64,000 nucleotides of DNA, from the NCBI GenBank assembly GCA_944474755.1, contig OX104116.1, positions 7,195,547 to 7,259,546 on the forward strand, given 5' to 3'. A program made the translations under genes and the position numbers. The DNA comes from Limnoperna fortunei. Taxonomy: Eukaryota; Mollusca; Bivalvia; Mytilida; Modiolidae. Shown in pieces: positions 1 to 12,613 of the stretch (position 1 is the stretch's first letter; every line of letters starts with the position of its first letter). Below the pieces are notes generated by a model. It was not told the origin of the DNA. It did no database searches and saw only the letters and a program-made list of their open reading frames with translations.

Positions 1-56
1 AAAACAGACTCTCAAAATGCCGAAAGCAGAATTAATTTGAATTTTATTGTTTACAG

Positions 57-163
57 ACAAATATTGGAACAATAAAATGTATAGCATGGAAAGGAGACAA
101 TATAATATTTGGTGACATGGACGGACAACTGTCTGTATGGGATCTGAAGCTTAAAACTCAAAG
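57..163 (+). CDS. WDR11: WDR11 exon (first in window)
   Basis: The exon follows a TTTACAG acceptor and ends CTCAAAG|GTATTA in phase 2. It encodes a WD-repeat blade ending GDMDGQLSVWDLKLK. Phase 0 at the start is inferred from the open frame and its similarity to WDR11. Confidence 0.9.
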
Positions 164-3100
164 GTATTAATACAGGGATCCTCGTTTTGGTTTGAAATAC
201 AACTAGTCTGAGTTGACTCCGAACTTGGATAACTCGGGGGTCCTTGTTTTGGATTGAAATACAACCTAGTCGCAGTTGACTAAAAACCTTGGATAACTCA
301 AGGATGCTTGTTGTGGTTTATTATCCAACCAAGTCTGAAATACATGTACTGTTAATATTTTGGGATACATAAAAGGGAGAAGAACAAAATTTTTTCTTAA
401 TCCATTTTTAGGCCTTTTTATACCCCCAGCAAACTAGTTTGGGGGGGGGGGGGTATATAGGAATCACCCTGTCTGTCTGTCCGTCTGTCTGTCTTTCCGT
501 CTGTTCACATCCCTTGTTAGCGCTTCTCCTCTTAAACCGCTTGACAGATTTTGATGAAACTTTACATGAAGGAAGTACATCATATGTAGATGCGCATGAA
601 GAATTTTCGTCGCTGTTGGATATTATTCAGGGGAGATAATTGGAATTACACTTTTAGCTCACCTGAGGGTCATGTGAGCTATTGTTATCACTTTGCGTCC
701 GTCGGCGTCGTCGTGGGCAGCGGCGGCGGCGTCTGTAAACTTTTTACATTTTAATCTTCTTCTCTGAAACCACTTGGCCAATTGAAATCAAACTTGGCCA
801 TAATGTTCATTGGATGGACCTTTACAAAGTTTGTGTTTTTTATTTTGATTGGTAAACTAATATGGCCGCCACCTCAAGACTTAGTTTAACATAGGACCTA
901 TGGGAAAAAAGTTTAAAAGGGCTTCTTCTCTGAAACCGTTGAACCAATCAAAACAAAACTTACTAGCAATATTGTTTGGATGGTCCTCTATAAAGTTTGT
1001 GTTTTTGATGGGAATTGGAAATTCAAAATGGCCGCCACCGCAGGACTTAGTTTAACATAGAACCCTATGGGAAAAAGTTTTAAAAGGCTTCTTCTCTGAA
1101 ACCGGTTAATCAATGGAAACAAAAAATTACCAGCAATATTGTTTGGATGGTCGTCTATAAAGTTTGTGTTTTTTATGGCAATTGGAAATTCAAAATGGCT
1201 GCCACTGCAGGACTTAATTTAACATAGGACCCTATGGGAAAAAGTTTGAAAGGCTTCTTTTCTGAAACCGGTCAACCAATGGAAACAAAACTTACTAGCA
1301 ATATTGTTTGGATGGTCCTCTATAAAGTTAATGTTTTTTATCCCAATCGGAAATTCAAAATGGCCGCCACAGCAGGACTTAGTTTAACATTCGACCCTAT
1401 GAGAAAAAAGTTTAAAAGGGCTTCTTCTCTGAAACGGTTTAACCAATCAAAACAAAACTTACTAGCAATATTGTTTGGATGGTCTTCTATAAAGTTTGTG
1501 TTTTTGTTGGGAATTGGAAATTCAAAATGGCAGCTACCGCAGGACTTAGTTTAACATAGGACCCTATGGGAAAAAGTTTTTAAAGGCTTCTTCTCTGAAA
1601 CCAGTTAATCAATGGAAACAAAAACTTACTAGCAATATTGTTTGGATGGTCCTCTATAAAGTTTATGTTTTTTATGGCAATTGGAAATTCAAAATGGCCG
1701 CTACCACAGGACTTAGTTTAACATAGGACCCTATGAGAAAAAAGTTTAAAAGGGCTACTTCTCTGAAACGGTTTAACCAATCAAAACAAAACTTACTAGC
1801 AATATTGTTTGGATGGTCCTCTATAAAGTTTGTGTTTTTGATGGCAATTTGGAAATTCAAAATGGCTGCCACTGCAGGACTTAATTTAACATAGGACCCT
1901 AAGGGAAAAAGTTTGAAAGGCTTCTTTTCTGAAACCGGTCAACCAATGGAAACAAAACTTACTAGCAATATTGTTTGGATGGTCCTCTATAAAGTTAATG
2001 TTTTTTATCCCAATCGGAAATTCAAAATGGCCGCCACAGCAGGACTTAGTTTAACATTCGACCCTATGAGAAAAAAGTTTAAAAGGGCTTCTTCTCTGAA
2101 ACGGTTTAACCAATCAAAACAAAACTTACTAGCAATATTGTTTGGGTGGTCTTCTATAAAGTTTGTGTTTTTGTTGGGAATTGGAAATTCAAAATGGCAG
2201 CTACCGCAGGACTTAGTTTAACATAGGACCCTATGGGAAAAAGTTTTTAAAGGCTTCTTCTCTGAAACCGGTTAATCAATGGAAACAAAAACTTACTAGC
2301 AATATTGTTTGGATGGTCCTCTATAAAGTTTATGTTTTTTATGGCAATTGGAAATTCAAAATGGCCGCTACCGCAGGACTTAGTTTAACATAGGACCCTA
2401 TGAGAAAAAAGTTTAAAAGGGCTTCTTCTCTGAAACGGTTTAACCAATTAAAACAAAACTTACTAGCAATATTGTTTGGATGGTCCTCTATAAAGTTTGT
2501 GTTTTTGATGGGAATTGGAAATTCAAAATGGCCGCTACCGCAGGACTTAGTTTAACATAGGACCCTATGGGAAAAAGTTTTTAAAGGCTTCTTCTCTGAA
2601 ACCGGTTAATCAATGGAAACAAAAACTTACTAGCAATATTGTTTGGATGGTCCTCTATAAAGTTAATGTTTTTTATGGCAATTGGAAATTCAAAATGGCT
2701 GCTACCGCAGGACTTAGTTTAACATAGGACCCTATTGGAAAATGTTTTTAAAGGCTTCTTCTCTGAAACTGGTTAATCAATGGAAACAAAAACTTACTAG
2801 CAATTTTGTTTGGATGGTCCTTTATAAAGTTTATTTTTTTTATGGGAATTGGAAATTCAAAATGGCCGCCACCGCCGCAGGACTTAGTTTAACATAGGAC
2901 CCTATGGGCAAATAAAAAAAATCTTCTCTATACAACCGGTTAACCAATGATAAAGCTTTCTAGTAATATTGTTTGGATGGTCCTATTTAAAGTTTATTGA
3001 AAATTACAGGACTTACTTTACCATCAGGGAAATGCCATCTTCATTGCATATAAAATCAGGTGAGCGATACAGGCTCTTAAGAGCCTCTGGTTTAAATATA

Positions 3101-6100
3101 GTATTCAGGCCGGGACCTCGTAAACCATTTGACAGATTTTGATGAAACTTTACATGAAGGAAGTACATCATATGTAGATGTGCATGAAGAATTTTCGTCG
3201 CTGTAGGGTATTATTCAGGGGAGATAATTGGACTTGAAGCGAAGCGGGGGTATCCCTTTGTGAGCCTGCTCACAGTCCCCACATGTTTACTTTTCTTTGA
3301 CTTTTATTTTGGGCTCTTATTAACCATGATTCTTGATAAGTGCAAAATGTAGTTAGTTTTCATTTTCTTTGACCAATTGATTTGTTTTGTTTTAACACCA
3401 TTTGTAGCAATTTTTTTTAGCTGTATCGTGACATCCAGTAATATAGAACCTGCAACCTCGGGTTTGACAGGCACGTGATCAGTAGTTTGTGTTTTTTATT
3501 TTGATTGGTAAACCAATATGGCCGCCACCTCAAGACTTAGTTTAACATAGGACCCTATGGGAAAAAAGTTTAAAAGGGCTTCTTCTCTGAAACCGTTGAA
3601 CCAATCAAAACAAAACTTACTAGCAATATTGTTTGGATGGTCCTCTATAAAGTTTGTGTTTTTGATGGGAATTGGAAATTCAAAATGGCCGCCACCGCAG
3701 GACTTAGTTTAACATAGAACCCTATGGGAAAAAGTTTTAAAAGGCTTCTTCTCTGAAACCGGTTAATCAATGGAAACAAAAAATTACCAGCAATATTGTT
3801 TGGATGGTCCTCTATAAAGTTTGTGTTTTTTATGGCAATTGGAAATTCAAAATGGCTGCCACTGCAGGACTTAATTTAACATAGGACCCTATGGGAAAAA
3901 GTTTGAAAGGCTTCTTTTCTGAAACCGGTCAACCAATGGAAACAAAACTTACTAGCAATATTGTTTGGATGGTCCTCTATAAAGTTAATGTTTTTTATCC
4001 CAATCGGAAATTCAAAATGGCCGCCACAGCAGGACTTAGTTTAACATTCGACCCTATGAGAAAAAAGTTTAAAAGGGCTTCTTCTCTGAAACGGTTTAAC
4101 CAATCAAAACAAAACTTACTAGCAATATTGTTTGGATGGTCTTCTATAAAGTTTGTGTTTTTGTTGGGAATTGGAAATTCAAAATGGCAGCTACCGCAGG
4201 ACTTAGTTTAACATAGGACCCTATGGGAAAAAGTTTTTAAAGGCTTCTTCTCTGAAACCGGTTAATCAATGGAAACAAAAACTTACTAGCAATATTTTTT
4301 GGATGGTCCTCTATAACGTTTATGTTTTTTATGGCAATTGGAAATTCAAAATGGCCGCTACCACAGGACTTAGTTTAACATAGGACCCTATGAGAAAAAA
4401 GTTTAAAAGGGCTTCTTCTCTGAAACGGTTTAACCAATCAAAACAAAACTTACTAGCAATATTGTTTGGATGGTCCTCTATAAAGTTTGTGTTTTTGATG
4501 GCAATTTGGAAATTCAAAATGGCTGCCACTGCAGGACTTAATTTAACATAGGACCCTAAGGGAAAAAGTTTGAAAGGCTTCTTTTCTGAAACCGGTCAAC
4601 CAATGGAAACAAAACTTACTAGCAATATTGTTTGGATGGTCCTCTATAAAGTTAATGTTTTTTATCCCAATCGGAAATTCAAAATGGCCGCCACAGCAGG
4701 ACTTAGTTTAACATTCGACCCTATGAGAAAAAAGTTTAAAAGGGCTTCTTCTCTGAAACGGTTTAACCAATCAAAACAAAACTTACTAGCAATATTGTTT
4801 GGGTGGTCTTCTATAAAGTTTGTGTTTTTGTTGGGAATTGGAAATTCAAAATGGCAGCTACCGCAGGACTTAGTTTAACATAGGACCCTATGGGAAAAAG
4901 TTTTTAAAGGCTTCTTCTCTGAAACCGGTTAATCAATGGAAACAAAAACTTACTAGCAATATTGTTTGGATGGTCCTCTATAAAGTTTATGTTTTTTATG
5001 GCAATTGGAAATTCAAAATGGCCGCTACCACAGGACTTAGTTTAACATAGGACCCTATGAGAAAAAAGTTTAAAAGGGCTTCTTCTCTGAAACGGTTTAA
5101 CCAATTAAAACAAAACTTACTAGCAATATTGTTTGGATGGTCCTCTATAAAGTTTGTGTTTTTGATGGGAATTGGAAATTCAAAATGGCCGCTACCGCAG
5201 GACTTAGTTTAACATAGGACCCTATGGGAAAAAGTTTTTAAAGGCTTCTTCTCTGAAACCGGTTAATCAATGGAAACAAAAACTTACTAGCAATATTGTT
5301 TGGATGGTCCTCTATAAAGTTAATGTTTTTTATGGCAATTGGAAATTCAAAATGGCTGCTACCGCAGGACTTAGTTTAACATAGGACCCTATTGGAAAAT
5401 GTTTTTAAAGGCTTCTTCTCTGAAACTGGTTAATCAATGGAAACAAAAACTTACTAGCAATTTTGTTTGGATGGTCCTTTATAAAGTTTATTTTTTTTAT
5501 GGGAATTGGAAATTCAAAATGGCCGCCACCGCCGCAGGACTTAGTTTAACATAGGACCCTATGGGCAAATAAAAAAAATCTTCTCTATACAACCGGTTAA
5601 CCAATGATAAAGCTTTCTAGTAATATTGTTTGGATGGTCCTATTTAAAGTTTATTGAAAATTACAGGACTTACTTTACCATCAGGGAAATGCCATCTTCA
5701 TTGCATATAAAATCAGGTGAGCGATACAGGCTCTTAAGAGCCTCTGGTTTAAATATAGTATTCAGGCCGGGACCTCGTAAACCATTTGACAGATTTTGAT
5801 GAAACTTTACATGAAGGAAGTACATCATATGTAGATGTGCATGAAGAATTTTCGTCGCTGTAGGATATTATTCAGGGGAGATAATTGGACTTGAAGCGAA
5901 GCGGGGGTATCCCTTTGTGAGCCTGCTCACAGTCCCCACATGTTTACTTTTCTTTGACTTTTATTTTGGGCTCTTATTAACCATGATTCTTGATAAGTGC
6001 AAAATGTAGTTAGTTTTCATTTTCTTTGACCAATTGATTTGTTTTGTTTTAACACCATTTGTAGCAATTTTTTTTAGCTGTATCGTGACATCCAGTAATA

Positions 6101-9100
6101 TAGAACCTGCAACCTCGGGTTTGACAGGCACGTGATCAGTAGTTGAAGACTAACAACCTTAACCACTCAGGTAGCATGTTCTGATAAAAATTCATGTGTC
6201 AAATATACATATTTATTCACACTGAAGCCACAGCGGCCCCTTGACCTATGGATACTATGTGTTTATTTACCATTAAATGTGACCTGACCCCCTCGTTTCC
6301 CACCCCCACCCTTCATCAGATCAACAGTCAACATATTCTTCTGTAAGACCATTTGATTACTCTGTGATGGTTTCCATATTTATATTTATAGAACAATGCA
6401 CACTAAAAGAGGGTGTGTTAAAAGAATCCGGTTTGCCCCAGGGAGGGGAAACACCAAGTTTGTTGTTCTGTATAATGATGGACTGGACATCTTCGAATTG
6501 AAGGAAGGAAAGGTATGGATTGTAGTAGTTACTTACATTACATCTGACTTCATTATGATGAATGTGTGAGCAGACGGTAGGGAGAAGTCGAGCAGGTTTG
6601 GAAACCCTGGTCAAGGGTTTAAGTAATCTCATATTTTTTCCTTAGAGCTTTTAAACTTTGTAGTATAGTGGATTCCTCTTAATTGCATAACAAATTTGTG
6701 AGAGAAAAATAGGTCTTTAATAGGAATATGCAGTTAACAGAAAGGCAATACTTCAGCAAAAAATATACAGTTTTCACTTTAATTGTCTAATTAAAAGCTG
6801 TGTTGATACATAAAACAAGTTGACTCTTGTAATACCTTAATTCTTGTAACAACAAATATAATATAAAAGAAGGTTGTCAAACATGTTTTGATAGTTTCAG
6901 CAATTAACAGATAAGCAATTAAGGGAAACCCACTGTAATTTTATCATACCTTTGTATTTTTCTTATGATGTATTGTTGGATATAATATGTTGTCTTATTA
7001 ACTAGTTCAACACCACCACAAAAATTGTAATGTGAAACTTCTATACAGACATTTGATATTTTCCCGTTTTGAAGAAGAGGGGTATACCGTTTTTCCCTTG
7101 TCTGTTCATCTGTTCATCTGTAACAAATATTTACGATGCAGTTTTCTAAGCAACTACAATGTTTAGCATGCAGAAGCCTGATATTTTGCATATTGCTTTA
7201 TCCTATACTATACTATCCTAGTACTATATGGTGTAAAGCGATTTCATGCTCTTTAGTCCTCTACTTCCTGTTTACCGAATACTTAGATTTTTACACACAG
7301 TTGACATTCATACAAAATTTTTGGGAAAGCAGGGGTATCACTAGTGAGCATTTGCTTGTTTGTTTTTTTTCGTTAATTTGAGCTGATATGTTGTTCCCAT
7401 CATTGACGTTTGTGTTTGTATTGTCCCCTCTATATACATAAGGTGTCCATTTATAATTGCATAGGCTTTATCTATCAACTATGTCTGAGAAGAAAATTAA
7501 AAGTAAAATACTAATTAAATTCCTTTGTATAGCCCATTTATAGCGAATAGGACAGATGAAAAATAAGAATTATAAATGTTTGCTTCTGATTTATATACTT
7601 TACAGTACCAACGTTTTGTTTTGTTTTTCATCAATACATCTTATGACGTCACAATCAGTCATGTGCTGAAAAACCAAGTTAGCTTATACGAAATAACCAA
7701 CGAAATTAAAATATTTTTTAGTAAAATTTCAAGTATTCATGATTATTTTCATATAAACAAGGTTTGTAATAAAAATGGCTTTCTTATCTCATTCCAAGAC
7801 AAAACTTTTTCAATATTTCGTTTTATCCTTTTATCCTTGGTCTAGGACTGTGAAAGAAAAATCCATAAATTTGCTGCAACGTCGTATAAGTCGCATGGAG
7901 ACTTCCTGTGAAAAAAAGCTGTGACTTATTCCACGAAAAGTAGGATAGTTGCTTGCCTTACTTCTGTGTTTACATGTATTTATACTTTTTATTGGACATT
8001 TAACAAAAGTCAAAGCAATCAATCAATTATATTTATTTGTTTCAACAATGTAGTTAGAAATGCTGAGTTCCCTCAAAAGTCCAAAGGAGGTAGCCAAAAT
8101 AATAGATGTTGACTGGTCGGGATCTGACAGACCTGTTGTAGCTACTCATGATGGCTGTATTGTAGTGTTTGACATTTTACTCAAATTGTCACACTGTAAA
8201 ATTGAAGATATTGAACTTCCAGGTTAGTACAGAATTTTATTAACATGAAATTTGTATTGATAACATGTTGAGGTTTTTCATTTTAGGATACCAATATTCA
8301 TGGAGAGAGAGATGCTCTTTGTAGATTTAATTTTACCTATTAGTGCAACCAGGAAAGTTTATAAATAAGTTAGATGGGGTTAAAGGCCACTTTCGGCAAT
8401 TATTCAGCAATTTCTTGGCATCAGTTTTTATTGCGGAAGGAAGCAGTAATACCATATGAAAATTCCACACCTTTGGTTAGAAAACTCCACAGATCTAAAT
8501 CACTTTCTTATATCTTTGTCTGTGTCCTCAGTTGTCATGGTAATCACACTTGGCATTTAGACCAAACTAATCTGCTGGTCTTAATGCTTTATTCCAAATT
8601 CTTTATTAAGAACTTCAGATGTGTTCCATATTATTTAATTATGCTCTGAAAACAGTTCGGTTTGAAAGTAAGCGTTTTTTATTTATGTGAATGAAAAATG
8701 GGATAACTTCTTTTATATGCAACTTATAAATATCTTTTAACATATTTTATTAAAGATGCACACCATATTTGCTATGAACTGTCGATATGCACGTGTTGTT
8801 TCATTATGCCATGAAACATTTTTAAATGGATACACACACCATGTTTTCTATTTGTAAACTTACGAGGGAAGGAGCTTGCATCTTATTGGTTACTCATGCA
8901 TAACTATTATAAATTAATCCAGACATACAAAAATTATTTTTATCAACTCCTTATGTGCACAATTATTTATTTTTGTTTTGAAAAAAAATGTCACATTAGG
9001 TGCAGTGATGGCATAGCCATAGTCTGGCATAGACATAGATAGCAGTAAACCTAATAGCATCATTGAAATGCTTTCATGGCTTGGGAAAAACACTGCTCAT

Positions 9101-12100
9101 ACTAAAGATTTGTTTTCACAAAGACGTTTGTTTGTTTAACTCACTGATTTTTTTAAATTACATTTTAACGTAGATTTTTTGTTATTATTCAGAAAGCTTG
9201 TTTTCCCCACATATACTTCCATCTAAAGGATCACTGGTAATGAAGTACTTCCTCCATCATCAACCCTGGAATGGTGATTACCTGTATAAGTTAAACCCAG
9301 AACATTTTAGAGAAGAAGACAAAAGATTGATAGAAGACATCAATTCCCAGTTAAATATGATAGATCAGTATGTATTATAGCAGTACAGATCACTACATAT
9401 CAAAGAAATATGTCAGTATTATATGTCAGTATTATACAGGTTTTTCATCTAGTGCACTTGTGTCTTTATATAGTCCACGTTGTCTGTCAATACTGAGGTT
9501 GCTGGTTTGAGTCTAACTGCTGGCGTAGTGTATTTGATTCCAATTTTAATTGACAAGGATTGCCAGTTTTCCTATCGAAGGTTGGGGTTCTCTCTGGGTA
9601 CTCCGGCTTCCTCCCCCATTAACTGGACACCATGAAATAGCTGAAAAATTGCTGAAAGTAGCGTTAAACATCATTCAAACAAACAAAACATATAGTTTGT
9701 TTGTTTGTTTGATGGTGTTTTAACGCCACTTTCAGCAATTTTTCAGCTATATCATGGCGTCCAGTTTTTATTGGGGGAGGAAGTAGGAAGTAGGAAAACT
9801 GATTGGAGTCGAGTACACCCTGCCTGCAGTAAGAATCTAACCCCCAATCTCAGTGTCAAAACATATAGTCATTTGGTCAGTATTACATTGGTATTACCCT
9901 CAGTTCCTCTCATTATTACATTGATCATATATGTCAGTATTACATTGGTATTTCTGTCAGTATTACATTGGTATTTAAACCCCACACAAAGAAGTTGCCA
10001 GGGGTATAATGTTTTTGACCCGTCCGTCTGTGCAGGTGTCATGCTGTTGTCGCCTAGATAGCACTCTCTTAATGGATTTTAAAACTTTGGGAAATTGTTA
10101 TAGTATGTGCTTGGATGGGATTGATTATCAGGGCAATTTATCAAGGGGGACCATATTTTTGGGAGGAGGAATTAGTCAACTTTCATGTACTTTTATATTC
10201 AATGTTGTCACCTGGATAGCACTTTCATTTCTTCATGGATTTTCATGAAACTTGGAGAAATATTACTAATAGTAGGTGCTTGGATGGGATTGATTTTCAT
10301 AGAATATTGTCAAGGGGGACCATATTTTTGGGAAGGGGACTTAGTCAAATATCAGGTATATGTATATTCAATATTGTCGCCTGGATAGTTCTTTCATTTC
10401 TTCATGGATTTTTATGAAACTTCAATATACCAGTTTAAATACCACATAAGACCTTGATGTAATGGGAACGCCTGGGGTATTGTGAGCTTGCTCACTAAGG
10501 TTCTTTAATTCTGTCAGTATTACATTGGTATTCTGTCAGTATTGATTTGGTATTTCTGTCAGTATTGATTTGGTATTTGTGTCATTATTACATTGGTATT
10601 TATGTCAGTATTACATCTGTATTTGTGTCAAGATTACATTGGTATTTGTGTCAGTATTATATTGGTCTTTGTGTCAGTATTATATTGGTCTTTCTGTCTG
10701 TATTACTTAAGCATTTCTCTCAGTATTACATTGATATTTCGGTCAGTTTTACATTGGTATATTTGTCAATATTACATTCGTATTTCTGTAAGTATTAGAT
10801 TGGAATTGATGTAGTATAACATTGGTATTTCTGTTAGTATTATTTTGATATTTTTGTCAGTATTAGATTTGTTTTTCTGTAAGTATTACATTAGTATTTC
10901 CAATAAAAACTGGATGCCATGAAATAGCTGAAAAATTGGCGTTAAAACACCGTTCAAACAAAAAAACAAACATTTTAATATCTGTCAGTATTACATTGAT
11001 ATTCTCTGTCCATATTATATTAAGAATTCAACATTTTCAGTAATCCTTTCACTAAAGACAACAAATATTCACTAAAAAGATGTATGTTCCAGTCAGATCT
11101 AATTGAAATTTTGAAATGCTTTATAGTTTTAGCACCATTTTTTGCTTTTGAGGTAATGCAAACAGTTCTTTTTAAAATGAAATAAATATTATTAAGTTCA
11201 TGTTGTTCAGTGTTACAGAAAAAAGGCACTGATTTTTTTTACAGGGAACTGGCTGACTATTTACCTGTTTGCAAATATGGAGTGGCTGAGAGATGTCTGC
11301 TAGTATCAAGGTATGATATGCTGGTGAGCTGTGTGTGCTTGCACAGAATGCCTGAAATATCGCCACACAAAAAAATCAGTTTATCAGCTAACGAAGCCTA
11401 TTAAATATTCATTACTGCAGATCCAGAAAAATATTACCCGCTCCAGCCGAAGTTTGCCAGTAATATTTTTTTTTATTCCCAGCCACACGAAGTGGCGAGG
11501 TATTATGTTATACCCTCAGTTTCGTTCGGTGTCCGTCCTACTGTCCCCCAAAGGTTTCCAGATGATAACTTGAAAACGCCTAGAGGGATTTGAATGATAT
11601 TTTTATAAATTTTCAAATTTGACAATAATGAAATTTTCTGGTGTAAGAAAGATAACTCATTTCTTTCTGTCTCTATTTACAAGTATATAGTGGATGTATA
11701 GTATATACAGTATAGTATACTAGTATATACAAATATATTTAACTATTGTTGAATTTCGTGGCGGGGTATCATTTAATGTCCCATTAGTTGCCCTATTTTC
11801 TTTAAATATCCCCCACTTCAGACAAATTTTACTTGTTGTTTGTTTTTTTTTCTTTTCTACCCAAATGTGCACAAGAACAGATATATGAAAATGGTCAATT
11901 ATTATTTGGAAAAAAAACCTGTAGACAAACAAGCATTTTTTATTGAACGCATATTCCAGTTAAGTATCTTTATGGTTGTTCACATTACTTCTTTAGATAA
12001 TGCATTCAGTATAATTAAAATCATACTGCCCTTGAACGAGGGTGTAAGGGTACTGGTGTAGATTATCACCTGAAGGAAGAAATTGCTACCCACAACCTCG

Positions 12101-12569
12101 TTTTGGGTGATAATTTTCCTTCAAGTGATAATCTATAATAAAAACCCTTGTATAAGGGCAGTATGATTTTAACAGTAATCATGGTTTTTTTTTCAGTTTT
12201 GACTGTAATCAGCCATATGGTTCATTTTACCGGTGTACTATCATTATAGTTAATTTATTTATTGGTTTAAAATTCCAGGTTGTTTGGTGATGAGTCAGAT
12301 CTGTTGTTTTGGACTGTGGCCTTGTATTACTTGTGTACTGAAAAAATATCTCCAATTAAGGTAAGTCTGACAGAACTAATTGGTGATATTATATATATAT
12401 TGTGCAATTTTTTAAAGTGTAAAACTTTGTTTTCGCTTTAATTATGTATCTAGATGTTGTTGTACATATTTTTAAACGAATATATTATTATTTTAATCTG
12501 TACAGCATCGTTATCTACCGTAACGATCCAACATCCCGTACGAACAATTGTTGACTATTTCTTGAGACG

Positions 12570-12613
<44 letters not shown>

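Noticed and set aside
1234..4878. Repeated open frames of about 102-106 codons (1234, 1913, 3891, 4570) and minus-strand frames of 66 codons
   Set aside because: All are the same satellite monomer text read through; the identical peptides follow the monomer period and there is no splice or start context.
9367..11020. Idea that the GTCAGTATTACATT minisatellite also derives from the preceding exon donor (GATCAGTATGTATTA)
   Set aside because: Only a short, loose similarity; the array starts tens of bases into the intron and contains no clear exon sequence.
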